Below, one piece after another: positions 10,909-21,135 of a stretch of 64,000 nt of DNA (position 1 is the stretch's first letter; every line of letters begins with the position of its first letter). A program made the position numbers and the translations under genes. This stretch comes from Ipomoea triloba (Eukaryota; Streptophyta; Magnoliopsida; Solanales; Convolvulaceae): positions 23,280,280 through 23,344,279 of the forward strand of contig NC_044917.1 of assembly GCF_003576645.1 (NCBI RefSeq), given 5' to 3'. The notes beneath the pieces were generated by a model. It did not search any database. It had not been told where the DNA came from and saw only the letters and a list, made by a program, of their open reading frames with translations.

Positions 10909-13214
10909 TCAAGCCTCGGACTGACGAACTCCGCTCGCACCCGCCTCCGATGGTACAGTAGGCAAGTTGCGCTCAGAGTTCCTAGAGCGTTGACGATTCA
11001 GTTGAAGGGCATCAGATGGGTCTTCCTCTTCGACGGTGGCAACTGCGTTAATTCGATCGACCTCGGTCAGAGTTGTAATAGAAGTTCGGTTCATCCTAGC
11101 AACGGAATCCACATTGGCAGCTGACTCTAGGTATGCATTGTCCATCAGAATCTTGTCACCAAGTGTATCCACCGAAGCATTTAGAGCAACGTCCTCGGCC
11201 CCCTAGTTATCATCGGGGGTAACTGGGTTTAGAAGGCCCCAACTGGTAAGTGAGAAGGTTGCATATTGAGCCTTAAGGAGCCCGAAGATTTCCTTCTGAG
11301 CATCCTGGTATCCCATGTCATAGTCCGCCTCGCCAAAGTCGAGCAGGTGTTGCCTTCCGACCTCACCCTCTAGCCATTGATCTACAATCGTTCGAGCATG
11401 CATGTTGGCATGAGCCATGGCCTCATCATGGAAGTCCTCCGACTCCTTAAATGCTTTCAGTACATCTTCCTGAGCCGAATTCAACACCTCAGTCGCATGT
11501 GCCGTAGCCAGATTGGCGCCCAATGTAGTCAGGTCAGCCTTGAGGGCTTTCACTTCCTTAGAGTGAGCCGCCTTAGCGGCCTTCAAAAGCTCGGAGTGCT
11601 TGGCCAGACCCTTAATGGTGTTGTTAAGCCCGACTTAGAAAAGCTACGCCTGGAAAATACCATAAAGAGTGAGTAAAACTAAGAGATGGAGAAAGGGTAC
11701 TACGAGCAATGGTTACCTGGAAACTGTGATACGCGACCGACTGTAGTAGATAGGATGGACTGGCGCCTTCTATGATTTGGAGGTCGGCGACGAGGATCAT
11801 CTGCTCCAAACGGAGAAAAATGAAGGTCTTGGTTGCGGCAGCAACGTCCTCGAGAGCGACATCTAACAGACGTCTCACCTTTTTAGCAGTGGTCGGAGTA
11901 GAGGGTCAGAGTTTCGCTTACGCAGGCGCGGCTGGTGAGCAGCAGCCAAAGCAACGGTGGTGGGGCTAACACCAATGACCACGCTAATGGAAGGAAGGCG
12001 TGCGACAAGGGTCGGCTCAAGGGTCGCATCAGCAACCTTGCCCTTCCCCTTCTCAGCAGCGGACAGCGGTAGCCTTACACTTGTGACAGGCTTGGAGGGC
12101 GGCATGACAGGATTCCATGTGGGCGATCCAAGCTTCGGAAGCTGAGGAGGAGATATCAAACATACCTTCTAACTCTTCGTCGGAGTCGTCCGAAAAGTCG
12201 TCCCTGTCTTCGAGCCGAGCGAGGGTCTTCCAGCAGATAAGCTCGCCGCACTCTTCGTAAGCTGAAAGAGAAACTCAAGTGTTAGGACATTTCTATGGAG
12301 ATAAAGAAAAAAGAGATAAGCGAGTACAGAGGGAAGCTAGAAGAGGCAACCTTCTCGGGCTGCGCCTTCTAGAAGTAAGTTAGCCCGACCTAAAGCCTTT
12401 AGGTCGGTCCATGTGTCGATCGGGACGAGCTGGCCCTTCATCGCCACTATAGCGGGTTCTAGGGATGAGCCTGCTACTAAATCGTGCTTCCCATCCAAGC
12501 GATAAAAACTCGGATGCCAACGGAGAGGAAAGGGAAAGGCATCTTGAGGGTCGGAGGGTTTGACGAAAAAGAAGTCCTTTTTCCATTGCTTGAGGGAGTC
12601 CTTCAAGCCCTCAAAAAAACTCGGCAATCCCGCCGTTGAGATATTCGCACAAAGGCAGAAGGGGGTTTGCCCACCTGGGAAATATGGAAAAATTTGGTTG
12701 AAGAGAGGCATGGTTGGCTGAACGCCGACTCGATGAGTCGAGGTGAGGAAACAAGATAGAAGACGGTGAGAATTGGGGACGAGCTATCTAGGTAATATGC
12801 GGAAGTAGATGATGAAGGTTAATAGGAAGGGATGGAGTGGAATGCAAAACCCGTAAAGGACTGACTTATAGTGGAGGCCGATATAGCCGGAGGGAGGATC
12901 ATGAATGTCATGATCACCCGCCGCCATGACCACAGCCTCGGGGCCCAGTAAAGTTTGGGCGTGTTCAAGTTTCACTACGGAGAGAGTGGAATTATAATGG
13001 GTTGGTAGGTTGAGGGCCTCATTCTGGCCTGGAGGCTGTTCAAGGTGGGCCCCGGTGATACCCTGGACGCGGCCATGGCCGGGTAAAAGGGAATTTCCTC
13101 TGACACATTGGTTGGAGGATCGTCCGACACGTCTCCAGAAGTTGTCGGCCGGGAAGTAAAGGCAGCGAGGTCTTTTAAAAACCTAGCGTGCAAAGAAGAA
13201 GAAGACGAAGACAT
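10909..13214 (-). pseudogene. Antisense ORF region of a Tat-type Gypsy element (putative gypsy-type transposon family), degenerate
   Basis: Reading the minus strand from a start at 13214 (MSSSSSS...), the pieces in order are an N-terminal Ser/Thr-rich part, a block with GYIGLHYKSVLYGFCIPLHP (about 12885-12826), a block with WKKDFFFVKPSD and FPLRWHPSFY (12590-12490), acidic exon-like segments, and a coiled-coil C-terminus rich in Ala, Lys and Glu (11586-11203). This order matches the plant 'putative gypsy type transposon' family, found as an antisense ORF downstream of pol in Grande-like Tat elements. Splice-like junctions occur, for example an acceptor near 12262 and a GTATGT donor near 12165. 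In-frame stops at 12978-12980 and 12784 show that it is broken. Its function is unknown even in intact elements. Confidence 0.6.
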
Positions 13215-13395
13215 GGAAAAAGGCAGAGAAGGCAAGAAGGCAAGAAAGGGAGAAAGGGCTTACCGGAAGGGGTTTGCGGAACTAACACCGAAAAGAGAGA
13301 TGCAATATGGGGCAGGCGACTGCAAAGTGATCGGAGTAGAAGGAACTGGACAGCAGAAGAAGAAAGCGAAAGAGGACAAAGGCGAGTGGGGAAGT

Positions 13396-13406
13396 CTTTT
13401 ATAGAG
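13396..13406 (-). promoter_or_regulatory. TATA box ahead of the antisense ORF
   Basis: On the minus strand CTCTATAAAAG lies about 185 bp upstream of the presumed ATG at 13214. The sense promoter of this element would be in its LTR, so this suggests a separate antisense promoter. Confidence 0.4.
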
Positions 13407-13997
13407 TCGGAGGAAGAAGGAGATGAAAACGCGTGGACTAAATTGGACAGACGGGCGAATGATGCGATGGGTGATGGAACGGTTAGCCGACGTCAGTGTG
13501 GGAAGGCATTTAATGCATGGACGGCGGTTCATAAAAGGTAATGATGAGAGCGGGAATCACGAAGAAGATTGAAGATCGAAAAATGCAGAAAATGGAGGGT
13601 TTTGCGTAGTCGTGACAGGTGGGCGCGGGCCTACCCACAGAGGCAAGCTGAATAGAGATGAAGCGTCGGGCTTCAGAGGCCGAGCTATAAGTATCCCTTG
13701 AAAAGGGAAGATCGGGAAGAACCTGGCCTAGTCCTCAGACTAACGGTCTAAGGGACTGGGGAATATTTCACGTGATGAGTCGGACCTGATGCGACTAAAG
13801 GTTGGACCATATTAAAATTGAATTGGGTCGATCTCTCAGACTAAGAGTTTGAGGGACTGGAAACATGGATTGGAAAGCGAATTAAGGTGCCAAGCTAGAA
13901 GGTTGGGAAAGGTCCTAGGAAAGGTCGGACTTGACCCCATCAGACCCGTCCGAAGTTTAAAAACATCGAAAGATCTCCAAAGACCCTTAGGGGCCGG

Positions 13998-14175
13998 TAG
14001 GGGTGTAAACAAATCAAATAATTTTGACTCGATTCGTGATTCAAATTCGAATAGTTATATTCGAATTCGAATATTTTGAATACGAATCCAAATTCAAATA
14101 CACATTTTGATTCGAATGTTATTCAAATCCAAATACAAATCAGGATAGATTCGATTCGAATAGTATTCGAATATT

Positions 14176-14230
<55 letters not shown>

Positions 14231-14746
14231 AAACTAAACTAGTAAAGGCATAAACCCTAAGCTAAAATAAAAGTGAGAGCAGCCGCTTCAGTGCTTCACT
14301 CTTCAATCTTCCCCGTTCGGTAGCCGCAGTTCCCAACTTCGCCTCTTCTACCAACTGCTTCACCCTCTTTTTGTCCTCCCCTTTTCATGGCAGACTATCG
14401 TCGTGGCAAGGAAGCACGGCAACAAGGAGAGCAACTCAGCAAGGCAGGGCAACAACTCCTCACGCCCACTGTCGTTTAACGAAGGCAACAATCTTCACGA
14501 CTGCGGCAATTTTTGTTATATTTTATCTTAATTTATTGAAAAATTTAGAAAAAAAATTAAGGTAGTCATTTCGAATTCGAATATTCGAGTCGAATCGAAT
14601 ATATTCGAATAAATTGGTCGAATCGAATACGAATCGGAATTAGGATTCGAACACTAAACGAATTCGAATTCGAATACTCATCAAAATAATCGAATTCGAA
14701 TCGAATACTAAAGTATTTGACTCGATTCGATTCTTTTACACCCCTA
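13998..14746. mobile_element. hAT-type non-autonomous element (MITE-like), 749 bp
   Basis: The ends are inverted repeats starting TAGGGGTGTAAA on the left and ending TTTACACCCCTA on the right. Subterminal parts are full of TTCGAAT/ATTCGAA words. The flanks are an 8-bp target duplication with one mismatch, GGGGCCGG (13990-13997) and GGGGTCGG (14747-14754), as expected for hAT elements. The middle has an AT microsatellite (14177-14227) and a GC-richer segment (about 14270-14520) with no transposase similarity that I can see. It sits inside the Tat-like element. Confidence 0.85.
14177..14227. repeat. (AT)n microsatellite
   Basis: About 25 uninterrupted AT repeats inside the hAT-type element. 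Confidence 0.95.
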
Positions 14747-14946
14747 GGGGTCGGAGGAGTGATTCTAAGGACATATCAACCTGCTTAGTAAATGCGTGCA
14801 AAAGATAGCAAAAAGATGATGTTGTTCCATTCATCTAAGGCCCGAAGGCCGGATAATTACATTCAAAACAACATAAAGGGAGCCAATAGTGCACCTCTTC
14901 AGCAAAAAACAACAAAAGAAGGGTTATTCTAGGTTAAGCCCTAAAC

Positions 14947-15363
14947 CTACTTGGCCAAAGGAACGACCTCGGAAGAGACAGTTGGAGTTGCCGGCGTAGG
15001 AACGGAAGTACAGTCGCAGAACACCTCCCAAAAGGTCACGATATCCGGCGGAGCACCATCAGAAGCGCCACGGTCCAGCATAGCATCGATCTCGTCCAGA
15101 AACTCTACGTAGTTAGGATCTAGAATCAGTTCCTCCGGGAAGACGGGGTCGTGGGACGGCGGCCCAAGAGGTGTTGCGACCCAATCGCCTCCTTTTGGCT
15201 CAGGCAAAATGTCAATGGGCAATGAAGGGTCATCGCCAGGAAGGAGCCCGCCAGACCTCAGACGCTCTTTCCGAGCGGACATTTGAGTTTTGGCCGTGCG
15301 CTCGGGCAGCCAGAGAGAAAAACGACGAGGAGCCGGAGCGGAAACTTTACGTTTGGAACTCAT
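14947..15363 (-). CDS. Second antisense ORF of the Tat-type element, 138 aa, intact
   Basis: A complete 138-codon ORF runs from ATG at 15363 to a stop at 14947. It encodes a basic Ser/Lys/Arg-rich N-terminus (MSSKRKVSAPAPRRFSLW) and an acidic C-terminal half (FPEELILDPNYVEFLDEIDA). I do not recognise a family. It lies downstream of and on the same strand as the 10909-13214 antisense ORF, and a TATA box sits about 60 bp upstream, so it may be a separate antisense transcription unit of the retroelement. It has no stop or frameshift although all nearby coding regions are broken. It could still be a chance ORF. Confidence 0.4.
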   Translation of the reverse strand: MSSKRKVSAPAPRRFSLWLPERTAKTQMSARKERLRSGGLLPGDDPSLPIDILPEPKGGDWVATPLGPPSHDPVFPEELILDPNYVEFLDEIDAMLDRGASDGAPPDIVTFWEVFCDCTSVPTPATPTVSSEVVPLAK

Positions 15364-15421
15364 AGGCCTTGGGAGTTAATCTAAGAAGGAAAGGTGGAGG
15401 AGCAAATGGAGGAACCGGCGC

Positions 15422-15432
15422 TATTTATAAGA
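15422..15432 (-). promoter_or_regulatory. TATA box ahead of the second antisense ORF
   Basis: On the minus strand CTTATAAATAG lies about 60-70 bp upstream of the ATG at 15363. This is a usual plant spacing for TATA box, short leader and start codon. Confidence 0.5.
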
Positions 15433-15655
15433 AAAGATTTTGCCTTGGAAAGGGCAACTAGGAGTCGCACTCGAGTAGTTGCAATTAATCCGATGGTGAT
15501 AGTGTCAGAATATCGTTGATCGACGAAGATCAGGATAAAAAAGCATTAAATGCGAAGGATTTGATTGATGGGACCGTAAGGAGATAAGGTCAAGATTAAA
15601 GTCCGGACAAGTACGAGCGACGGCCTTTGCACAAGAAACCCGGTCACAGCTACTT

Positions 15656-15906
15656 TTTCGAGTCGTGATTTGCGTAACTCGGGAAAGTGAGGAACTGGGG
15701 GAGTAAAAAACTTTCTTAGAGTAAAAGCGAGCTCGAGATGATGCAAAGGTACAAGAGATGTGTCGATGGTGGAGGACGAGCAAGCAGTACTTTCCCAAGT
15801 CGTACTTCGTGTAACTCGAGAAAGTAAGGGATCGGGGAGTGAAAACTTTCCTAAACGAAGAGGAGCAACGCATTTCCCCGAGCCATGCTTTGCGTAGCTC
15901 GGGAAA
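15656..15906. repeat. Three-copy hairpin repeat
   Basis: Three divergent units of roughly 110 bp each contain an inverted repeat with arms of the type TTTCSNGAGT and ACTCGGGAAA around a conserved loop (GTGATTTGCGTA-like): 15656-15686, 15791-15823 and 15873-15906. Each is followed by a purine tract such as GTGAGGAACTGGGGGAG. A link to polypurine-tract duplication in this Tat-type element is possible. Confidence 0.6.
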
Positions 15907-16149
15907 ATGAGGTACTAGATGATGGGGGATAGACTAAGGCTCAGCGTTAGAAGCTCGGCGTGGACGAAAGAAGCGACCAATGAAGAGGAAAAGATGGTCG
16001 AAGGAAGATAGGATGACATGGTGAAGGTCGATAGGTGATAAGTCGGTCGGTCGGAGGACATTCGATGGACTGCTTTGTGGAACACGTTCCAGGAAGAGTT
16101 TGATAATGGAAAGAATATGCTTGGTGGTTCCTTAGGTGACAAGGCAGCT

Positions 16150-16634
16150 AAAGATCTTAGACTGAGAGTGATTGAACATAATTATCGAAACGATTAACTA
16201 CCATGGAAGAAAGGTCGGACTAGAGAAGCAAGAATAAGACAAGTCAGACCGGACCGACCTAGAAGGGCCGAGGTAAGAAAGGCGGTGCAAAAAGGGCGGG
16301 GCAAGACAGGCGGTTATGGAAGTTTCCTAAAGAGTTGGGAGTGGAAGGTCGAGATAGATTAGGAAAGTACCTAAAATGTAATAAGGAAAGAGTTCCTAAA
16401 GTAGCTTAGAAGTTTGCTAAGGGAGAAATTCCTCATAGCTTGTATAAATAGGGGTTCTAGGTCTCAAAAGAGACACAAGCAATCTAGCACACTTATCAGC
16501 AACTAATTGTATTCAAAAGAAATTCGTAATAAAAAAGAGGGCCGAAAGGTTACTTTATTTTTTTTATAGTGTTAGTCGATTTTCCGATGGTGTTGGTCTG
16601 CCGTTCGACCATTCTGTGGGAGATAAAACTAACA
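16150..16634 (+). repeat. 3' LTR portion of the Tat-type Gypsy element
   Basis: Plus-strand promoter features occur in LTR order: TATAAATAGGGG at 16443-16454, a likely polyadenylation signal AATAAAA near 16528, and a CA end near 16634 (AAAACTAACA). The LTR start could not be fixed, because no matching second LTR is present and several purine tracts lie upstream. Between about 15910 and 16150 nothing coding is seen. Confidence 0.45.
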
Positions 16635-17159
16635 ATATATATATTAATAGGTTGTTTGTCTAGGGTGAGGTAGATGTGGTATGGAAGGGTGTTAAAACGA
16701 AGAGTCAAGACTCCCCGAGTGTCGTGTCTCTCAAGGATGGCGAATGGGAACGAATATGTGTGTTGGCATTTAGGAAGTTGAAAGGGAAGAGTTACGGGAA
16801 TGGCTAAGGGTAGGATTCATTTGTAAGAGGGTGGAAGGTTGATAGTGGTTGTGTGAAAGGAATGGAAAGGCGGAGATTGGGGCTTTAGGCTTCCCTACGT
16901 GATCTATCGTTGTATGGTCTTGCGAGCAAATGACGTGGAATAGACTAGGGAGTTCATGGCACTTTACCAAGTGGCGTCACACTTTGGACTCCCACATCCT
17001 CATTCGGTTGGGGCATTTCATCGAACACATTGTCTACCACTCCTCTCGTACCTCGTTCTTTCGAACTAAGGGCGGAGATGTAGGTGAGTTGGACTCGTGA
17101 GTGGCTGCTATCGCGCACACACTCACTTTCTCTGGGTTTGCTACCTAATGTGGCCACAC
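16635..17159. other. Unassigned repeat-like DNA
   Basis: There is no recognisable gene. Two minus-strand ORFs (16770-16970 and 16954-17166) have no family signature that I know. They could belong to the leader of the minus-strand LTR element whose promoter lies at 17539-17547. Confidence 0.3.
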
Positions 17160-17880
17160 TAGGCACAAAGCTTAAAGAACATCATCCACACAAGTTCATC
17201 ATCCAACGATCAAAGAGCTCACATTTCAACTAGCAATTTTATATCAAATAACCACATAGTTTAGATTTGGGGCCACCAATCCCCTTTCTAATCTACTCTA
17301 ACATGCTAAAGAAACAAGAAGAAGAATGAAAATCTCAAAGAAAACAAATATTAGATTAAGATTTTAGAGAGAAGAGTTACCACCCATAAGAATGGATTCT
17401 TTTACACTTTGTTCTTGAAATTCTAATCTTCATTCTTGCCCTTGAATCTAATCTAATCTAGAAGAGAAGGAATTTTCCCCCAAGAGGGGAGAAAACCCTC
17501 AACAATTTCAGATCTAAAAAGGTTTAGGTCAAAAGGGGTTTATATAGGTGACAAAAAGAGACAAATTTTCCAAAATGGCCCTTTGGCCCAACCACGCATG
17601 CCACCACGCGTGGTGGTGGGCGTGGATGGCTACTGGAAAGATTCCACGCCCCTCCACACGCGTGTTGGGCTGCGTAGGAAGATACTGCTTTGCGGCTTCG
17701 TTTGTCTTTTGCTCTGTTCAGCCTCAAATCTCTTTCCGACCTGTAAAATACTTCAAAACTTTTCCTAGAATCGATGTTAGAAGATTTTAATCACATCTGA
17801 GCTAAAAATGCACGATATTGTTATGATCGGATGGCAAAAACGTTACATTTCTATTCCATTTTAGACCCTTTTTATGTACT
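17160..17880 (-). repeat. LTR-like sequence of a Gypsy (Tat-like) element
   Basis: On the minus strand two CGCG-centred palindromes (17656-17665 ACACGCGTGT and 17601-17616 CCACCACGCGTGGTGG) precede a TATA box (CCTATATAAACCCC, 17537-17550) and an untranslated leader. The same order is seen in the plus-strand LTR at 9535-10035, which suggests a related element in the opposite orientation. Neither LTR end is certain. Confidence 0.4.
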
Positions 17881-17896
17881 ATTCTTGGTGCTTATC

Positions 17897-17932
<36 letters not shown>

Positions 17933-17933
17933 A
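17897..17933. repeat. (AT)n(GT)n compound microsatellite
   Basis: About seven AT followed by about eleven GT repeats. Confidence 0.95.
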
Positions 17934-18071
17934 TTTACAAGAGCTATATATGGGGTTGGGTTGGGGGCAGCTACCCCCACTGTGGGTCTACTCATAGCCT
18001 TGATGAAATAAATTGACATGCTTATTGTTGATTTTACGACTTTTAGGCAATCAACGGTTGGCCAACACAAC

Positions 18072-18468
18072 TGTTAAAATAATGAGTATATGATAAAAAT
18101 ATTGAGAAAATATGGAGAGAATAAATATGTTGTATTAATGCGAATGGCTTATAAGTAGTAAAGATTGCTTGTCGTCTCCCCATGTATGGGGGGTCTATTT
18201 ATACATATTTTGAGCTTAGATTCCTACAATGAATAAGAATCCTAGACGGTCTCATATTAGGAGTCATTGTTACATTGGGAAGTAATAAGCCTTAATCTTA
18301 CTACATTAGGAATAATAAGTTTAATCCTTATTACATTGTGAATAATGAGCCTAATCCTATTAAACTATGAATAGGCCCAAGTTGCTCATTCGTTTTTGGA
18401 CGGGTCCATGTGGCACAGTCCCTTTTGGTAGATTGGTCCGTCCGGTCAACCTAGTATACCATCTATCA
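18072..18468 (-). mobile_element. Candidate solo LTR
   Basis: On the minus strand the segment starts TGATAGATGGTATAC, holds a TATA box (TGTATAAATAGACC, about 18195-18208) and ends in TTAACA. These are LTR-like ends and promoter. The flanks ACAAC and TTTAT do not match as a target duplication, so the boundaries are uncertain. Confidence 0.4.
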
Positions 18469-19667
18469 TTTATGTACCTAATTGCAACTTTAAAAAGTTT
18501 AAAGGCCTAATTGATTTTTCATCTAAACTTCAAGGGCCTATTTGACTCCTTTCCATCATCATCATCATAACAACAACAACAACAACAATAATAATAATCT
18601 TATGTATAACAAAGCCAGATCTTTTGGAAAACAAATAGGACTCCTTTTCCTTTGGAGACATTTCGTGTGCAATAACTGACTTTATGAAATTTTACTATTC
18701 GTTTAGAGAATGCTCGAACAGTTGATCCATAAAGATACTTGACTTCTCGTAAGTAACTTTGATCCATAAGGTTACTTTGAACAGTTGATTAGTAAAATTC
18801 ATTCTCTAAATAAGTCAACTTTTCATATTTACAATGAAAATTTTTCTAAGTCTAGAAAATAAAATAATTGGAGACCTAATTGTTGTAACTTGTTTGGTAT
18901 TATCAAAATCTATCTAACACTTGTTCCTAATAAAATTTACAAAGATTCACCAAATATGTTTTAATATAACAATAAGAACAATGCTAGATGCCCTTACAAA
19001 AGTCACTCATTTTTTTTTATCACTACATAATGTAACAATTTTTAATAAATTGTGATTTCAAATAAAAAATAATAATCACACAAAAATAACCACATTAATG
19101 AATAGCAAAAAAAAATGTGTGAATTTTGTAGGGATGAGATATATTCCCCTAAAAATAATAATAACATTATTTTTTAAGTGATAATACATTCACTTTATGA
19201 TTTTAATCATAATATTTAGTTTCTTACATGAGAATATATAATTGTTTATGTTCTTTTTGTATTTGATTAATAAACATATTTCTTTTCTTTACGTGGTATA
19301 GGTTTGGTTAATTAATAGTAGCGAATAGCTATAAAAGAAAAATTTATTGTCATATCATAATATGAATAGAATATAAAATAAGGAAAAAAATAATATTGAC
19401 AGTTAAAAAGGACTCATCTACTCTTAATCAAATGTTAATGGATTGATCATTGGCCTTGAATATGGTGTAGCCATTTAGAAGTACCTAACGAGTAAATAAT
19501 GGTATAACGAGTAAATAATCATCCATAAATTATATTAAATCCCCCATCTTATCCCATGATATTAAAGAAGATTAGTACTTTATAGTATGGGAATATGAAT
19601 AACATGCGTCTTATTCTCAAGTGGATAAGATTGAGTACAAGGTTGCAGTAGTTGTTGGCATTTATAT

Positions 19668-20105
19668 TGATAGTATATATACTCTAGTACCGGTCGGAGT
19701 CCGTATGATCGGGAGGTCGGCAACTCGGCCCGACTGGTTTGCGGTCAGGCCGTCACGGACCATACGGTGCCTTTGCTCGGCTGGCAAGGGTCATGTCAAG
19801 GCTCGCCACGTGCTCCATCCCGCTTGGGCCAGGAGTGAGGCGGACGCATGCACGCCACGTTCCCGTCATGCCGGAGTCCCAGCAATCGTGCATTTCCCCT
19901 CTTATAAATACGGCATTTATGAAGAGAGAGAAGATCTTTCGGCTGATTCTAAACTAAGCCTTGAAGTGTGCTCGGACAGTAGGAAATCCCACTGCCGACC
20001 CGCCGAGCCCTTTTTATTTGTATTCCAAACCGGCCTTGGATCTTTTGAGTAATAATAGATCGTATTTCCCGTTTTAGCTTCGTGTTACCGTATTTAACAT
20101 TATCA
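19668..20105 (+). mobile_element. Solo LTR, Gypsy-like, 438 bp
   Basis: TG (19668) to CA (20105) with a perfect target duplication TATAT (19663-19667 and 20106-20110). A TATA box (CTTATAAATACGG, about 19900-19912) marks plus orientation. Unit B has the empty site: one TATAT at 38159-38163 followed by the same ATTTTA. The GC-rich ORFs within it (19621-20052 and 19739-19957) are therefore LTR sequence, not genes. No internal region remains, so an element inserted and then recombined between its LTRs. Confidence 0.9.
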
Positions 20106-20116
20106 TATATATTTTA

Positions 20117-20797
20117 CTAGTTTTTCTTATGCGCGATGTGCAAAAAATAAGTGCCCAATATTAATATTTTATATTAAAATTTTAAATTTATTTAATTTTT
20201 AATATAGTAAATAATAATAATAATAATAATATAAAATATTTTTATAAATTGGATATTTATATTTTAAAAAATAACTAACATATAATTCTAACATTTAATG
20301 TGTATATATTGTTATTATTATGGAAAATTGTAATTTATGCCCCTCCATAATATGTCAATTATCAATGTCACCCTTGAATAATTAGTGGTGTAAATATTGC
20401 CACTCAATTTTTAAAAATGGTACATATATTGCCCCTCCCGTGGTGTTAATATTGCCCCTCATTCGTTACGGGAGGGGCAATATATGTACCGTTTTTGAAA
20501 ATTGAGGGGCAACATTTACACACCACTAATAATTCAAGGGTGACATTGATAATTGACATATTATGGAGGGGCAAAAATTACAATTTCGTATTATTATTAT
20601 TATTATTGAAGAAGATAAGAAAATATATGGTGGATGCATGTGCATAGTAACAATAGTGGAAAAGATAACGGTAGGGGTATATTTATCCAAAATATTATGT
20701 AGTACAACTTTTATAGCATAATGTACAAAAAACTTAACGGAAAAAAGGGACATAAATGAGGGGTATAACCTTCATTCACATTTATTATGTTTTTAGA
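20117..20797 (-). mobile_element. Small non-autonomous Helitron with nested MITE
   Basis: On the minus strand the element begins TCTAAAAACATAATAAATG (20797 leftwards) and ends with a hairpin-like GCACATCGCGC and CTAG at 20117-20120. It sits between host A (20116) and T (20798 complement). Unit B lacks it exactly between 38169 (A) and 38170 (T). A 5' TC, a 3' hairpin plus CTRR and insertion into AT without duplication are the defining Helitron features. No Rep/helicase is encoded. A MITE (20322-20588) is nested inside. Confidence 0.85.
20322..20588. mobile_element. Foldback MITE, 267 bp, possibly Mutator-like
   Basis: Almost the entire element is an inverted repeat. The arm starts GGAAAATTGTAATTTATGCC and the right end is its complement, with a short loop near 20440-20465. 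The flanks are TATTATTAT on both sides (20313-20321 and 20589-20597), a possible 9-bp target duplication in a low-complexity setting. A decayed relative lies at 54069-54250. Confidence 0.8.
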
Positions 20798-21135
20798 TTA
20801 TTTATTGGAATAATATAATCTCAAGTTGAAATGGCAAATTTGTGAGGTGAAAAAGAAAAGTAGAGGCTGAGAAGAATACTAAAAGGGAGTGGGACAAGAA
20901 GGTCAAACAACTTGAAGAAGAAGCGGGCGATTATGATTGGTGATGGAGAAGAAAAGCGGCGCGTGGTGTTGATAGTCGCCGGAATACTGTGAAGATGGGG
21001 AGGAGAAGCGCGTTGACGACACGGACGCTAAGCGACAAAACTACAATCATGGGAAACATTATCCAGAATAGCAGCAGCCCAGGAAGGGCATCCAATTCAA
21101 CTTCTTACGTGTCACGTCCACTGCCAGGATCTGAA

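Noticed and set aside
16954..17166. Minus-strand ORFs at 16770-17166 as part of a gene
   Set aside because: No motif or splice structure supports a gene, and the surroundings look like LTR-element leader sequence.
19621..20052. 143-codon GC-rich ORF
   Set aside because: It lies almost entirely within the solo LTR 19668-20105 and is absent from unit B.
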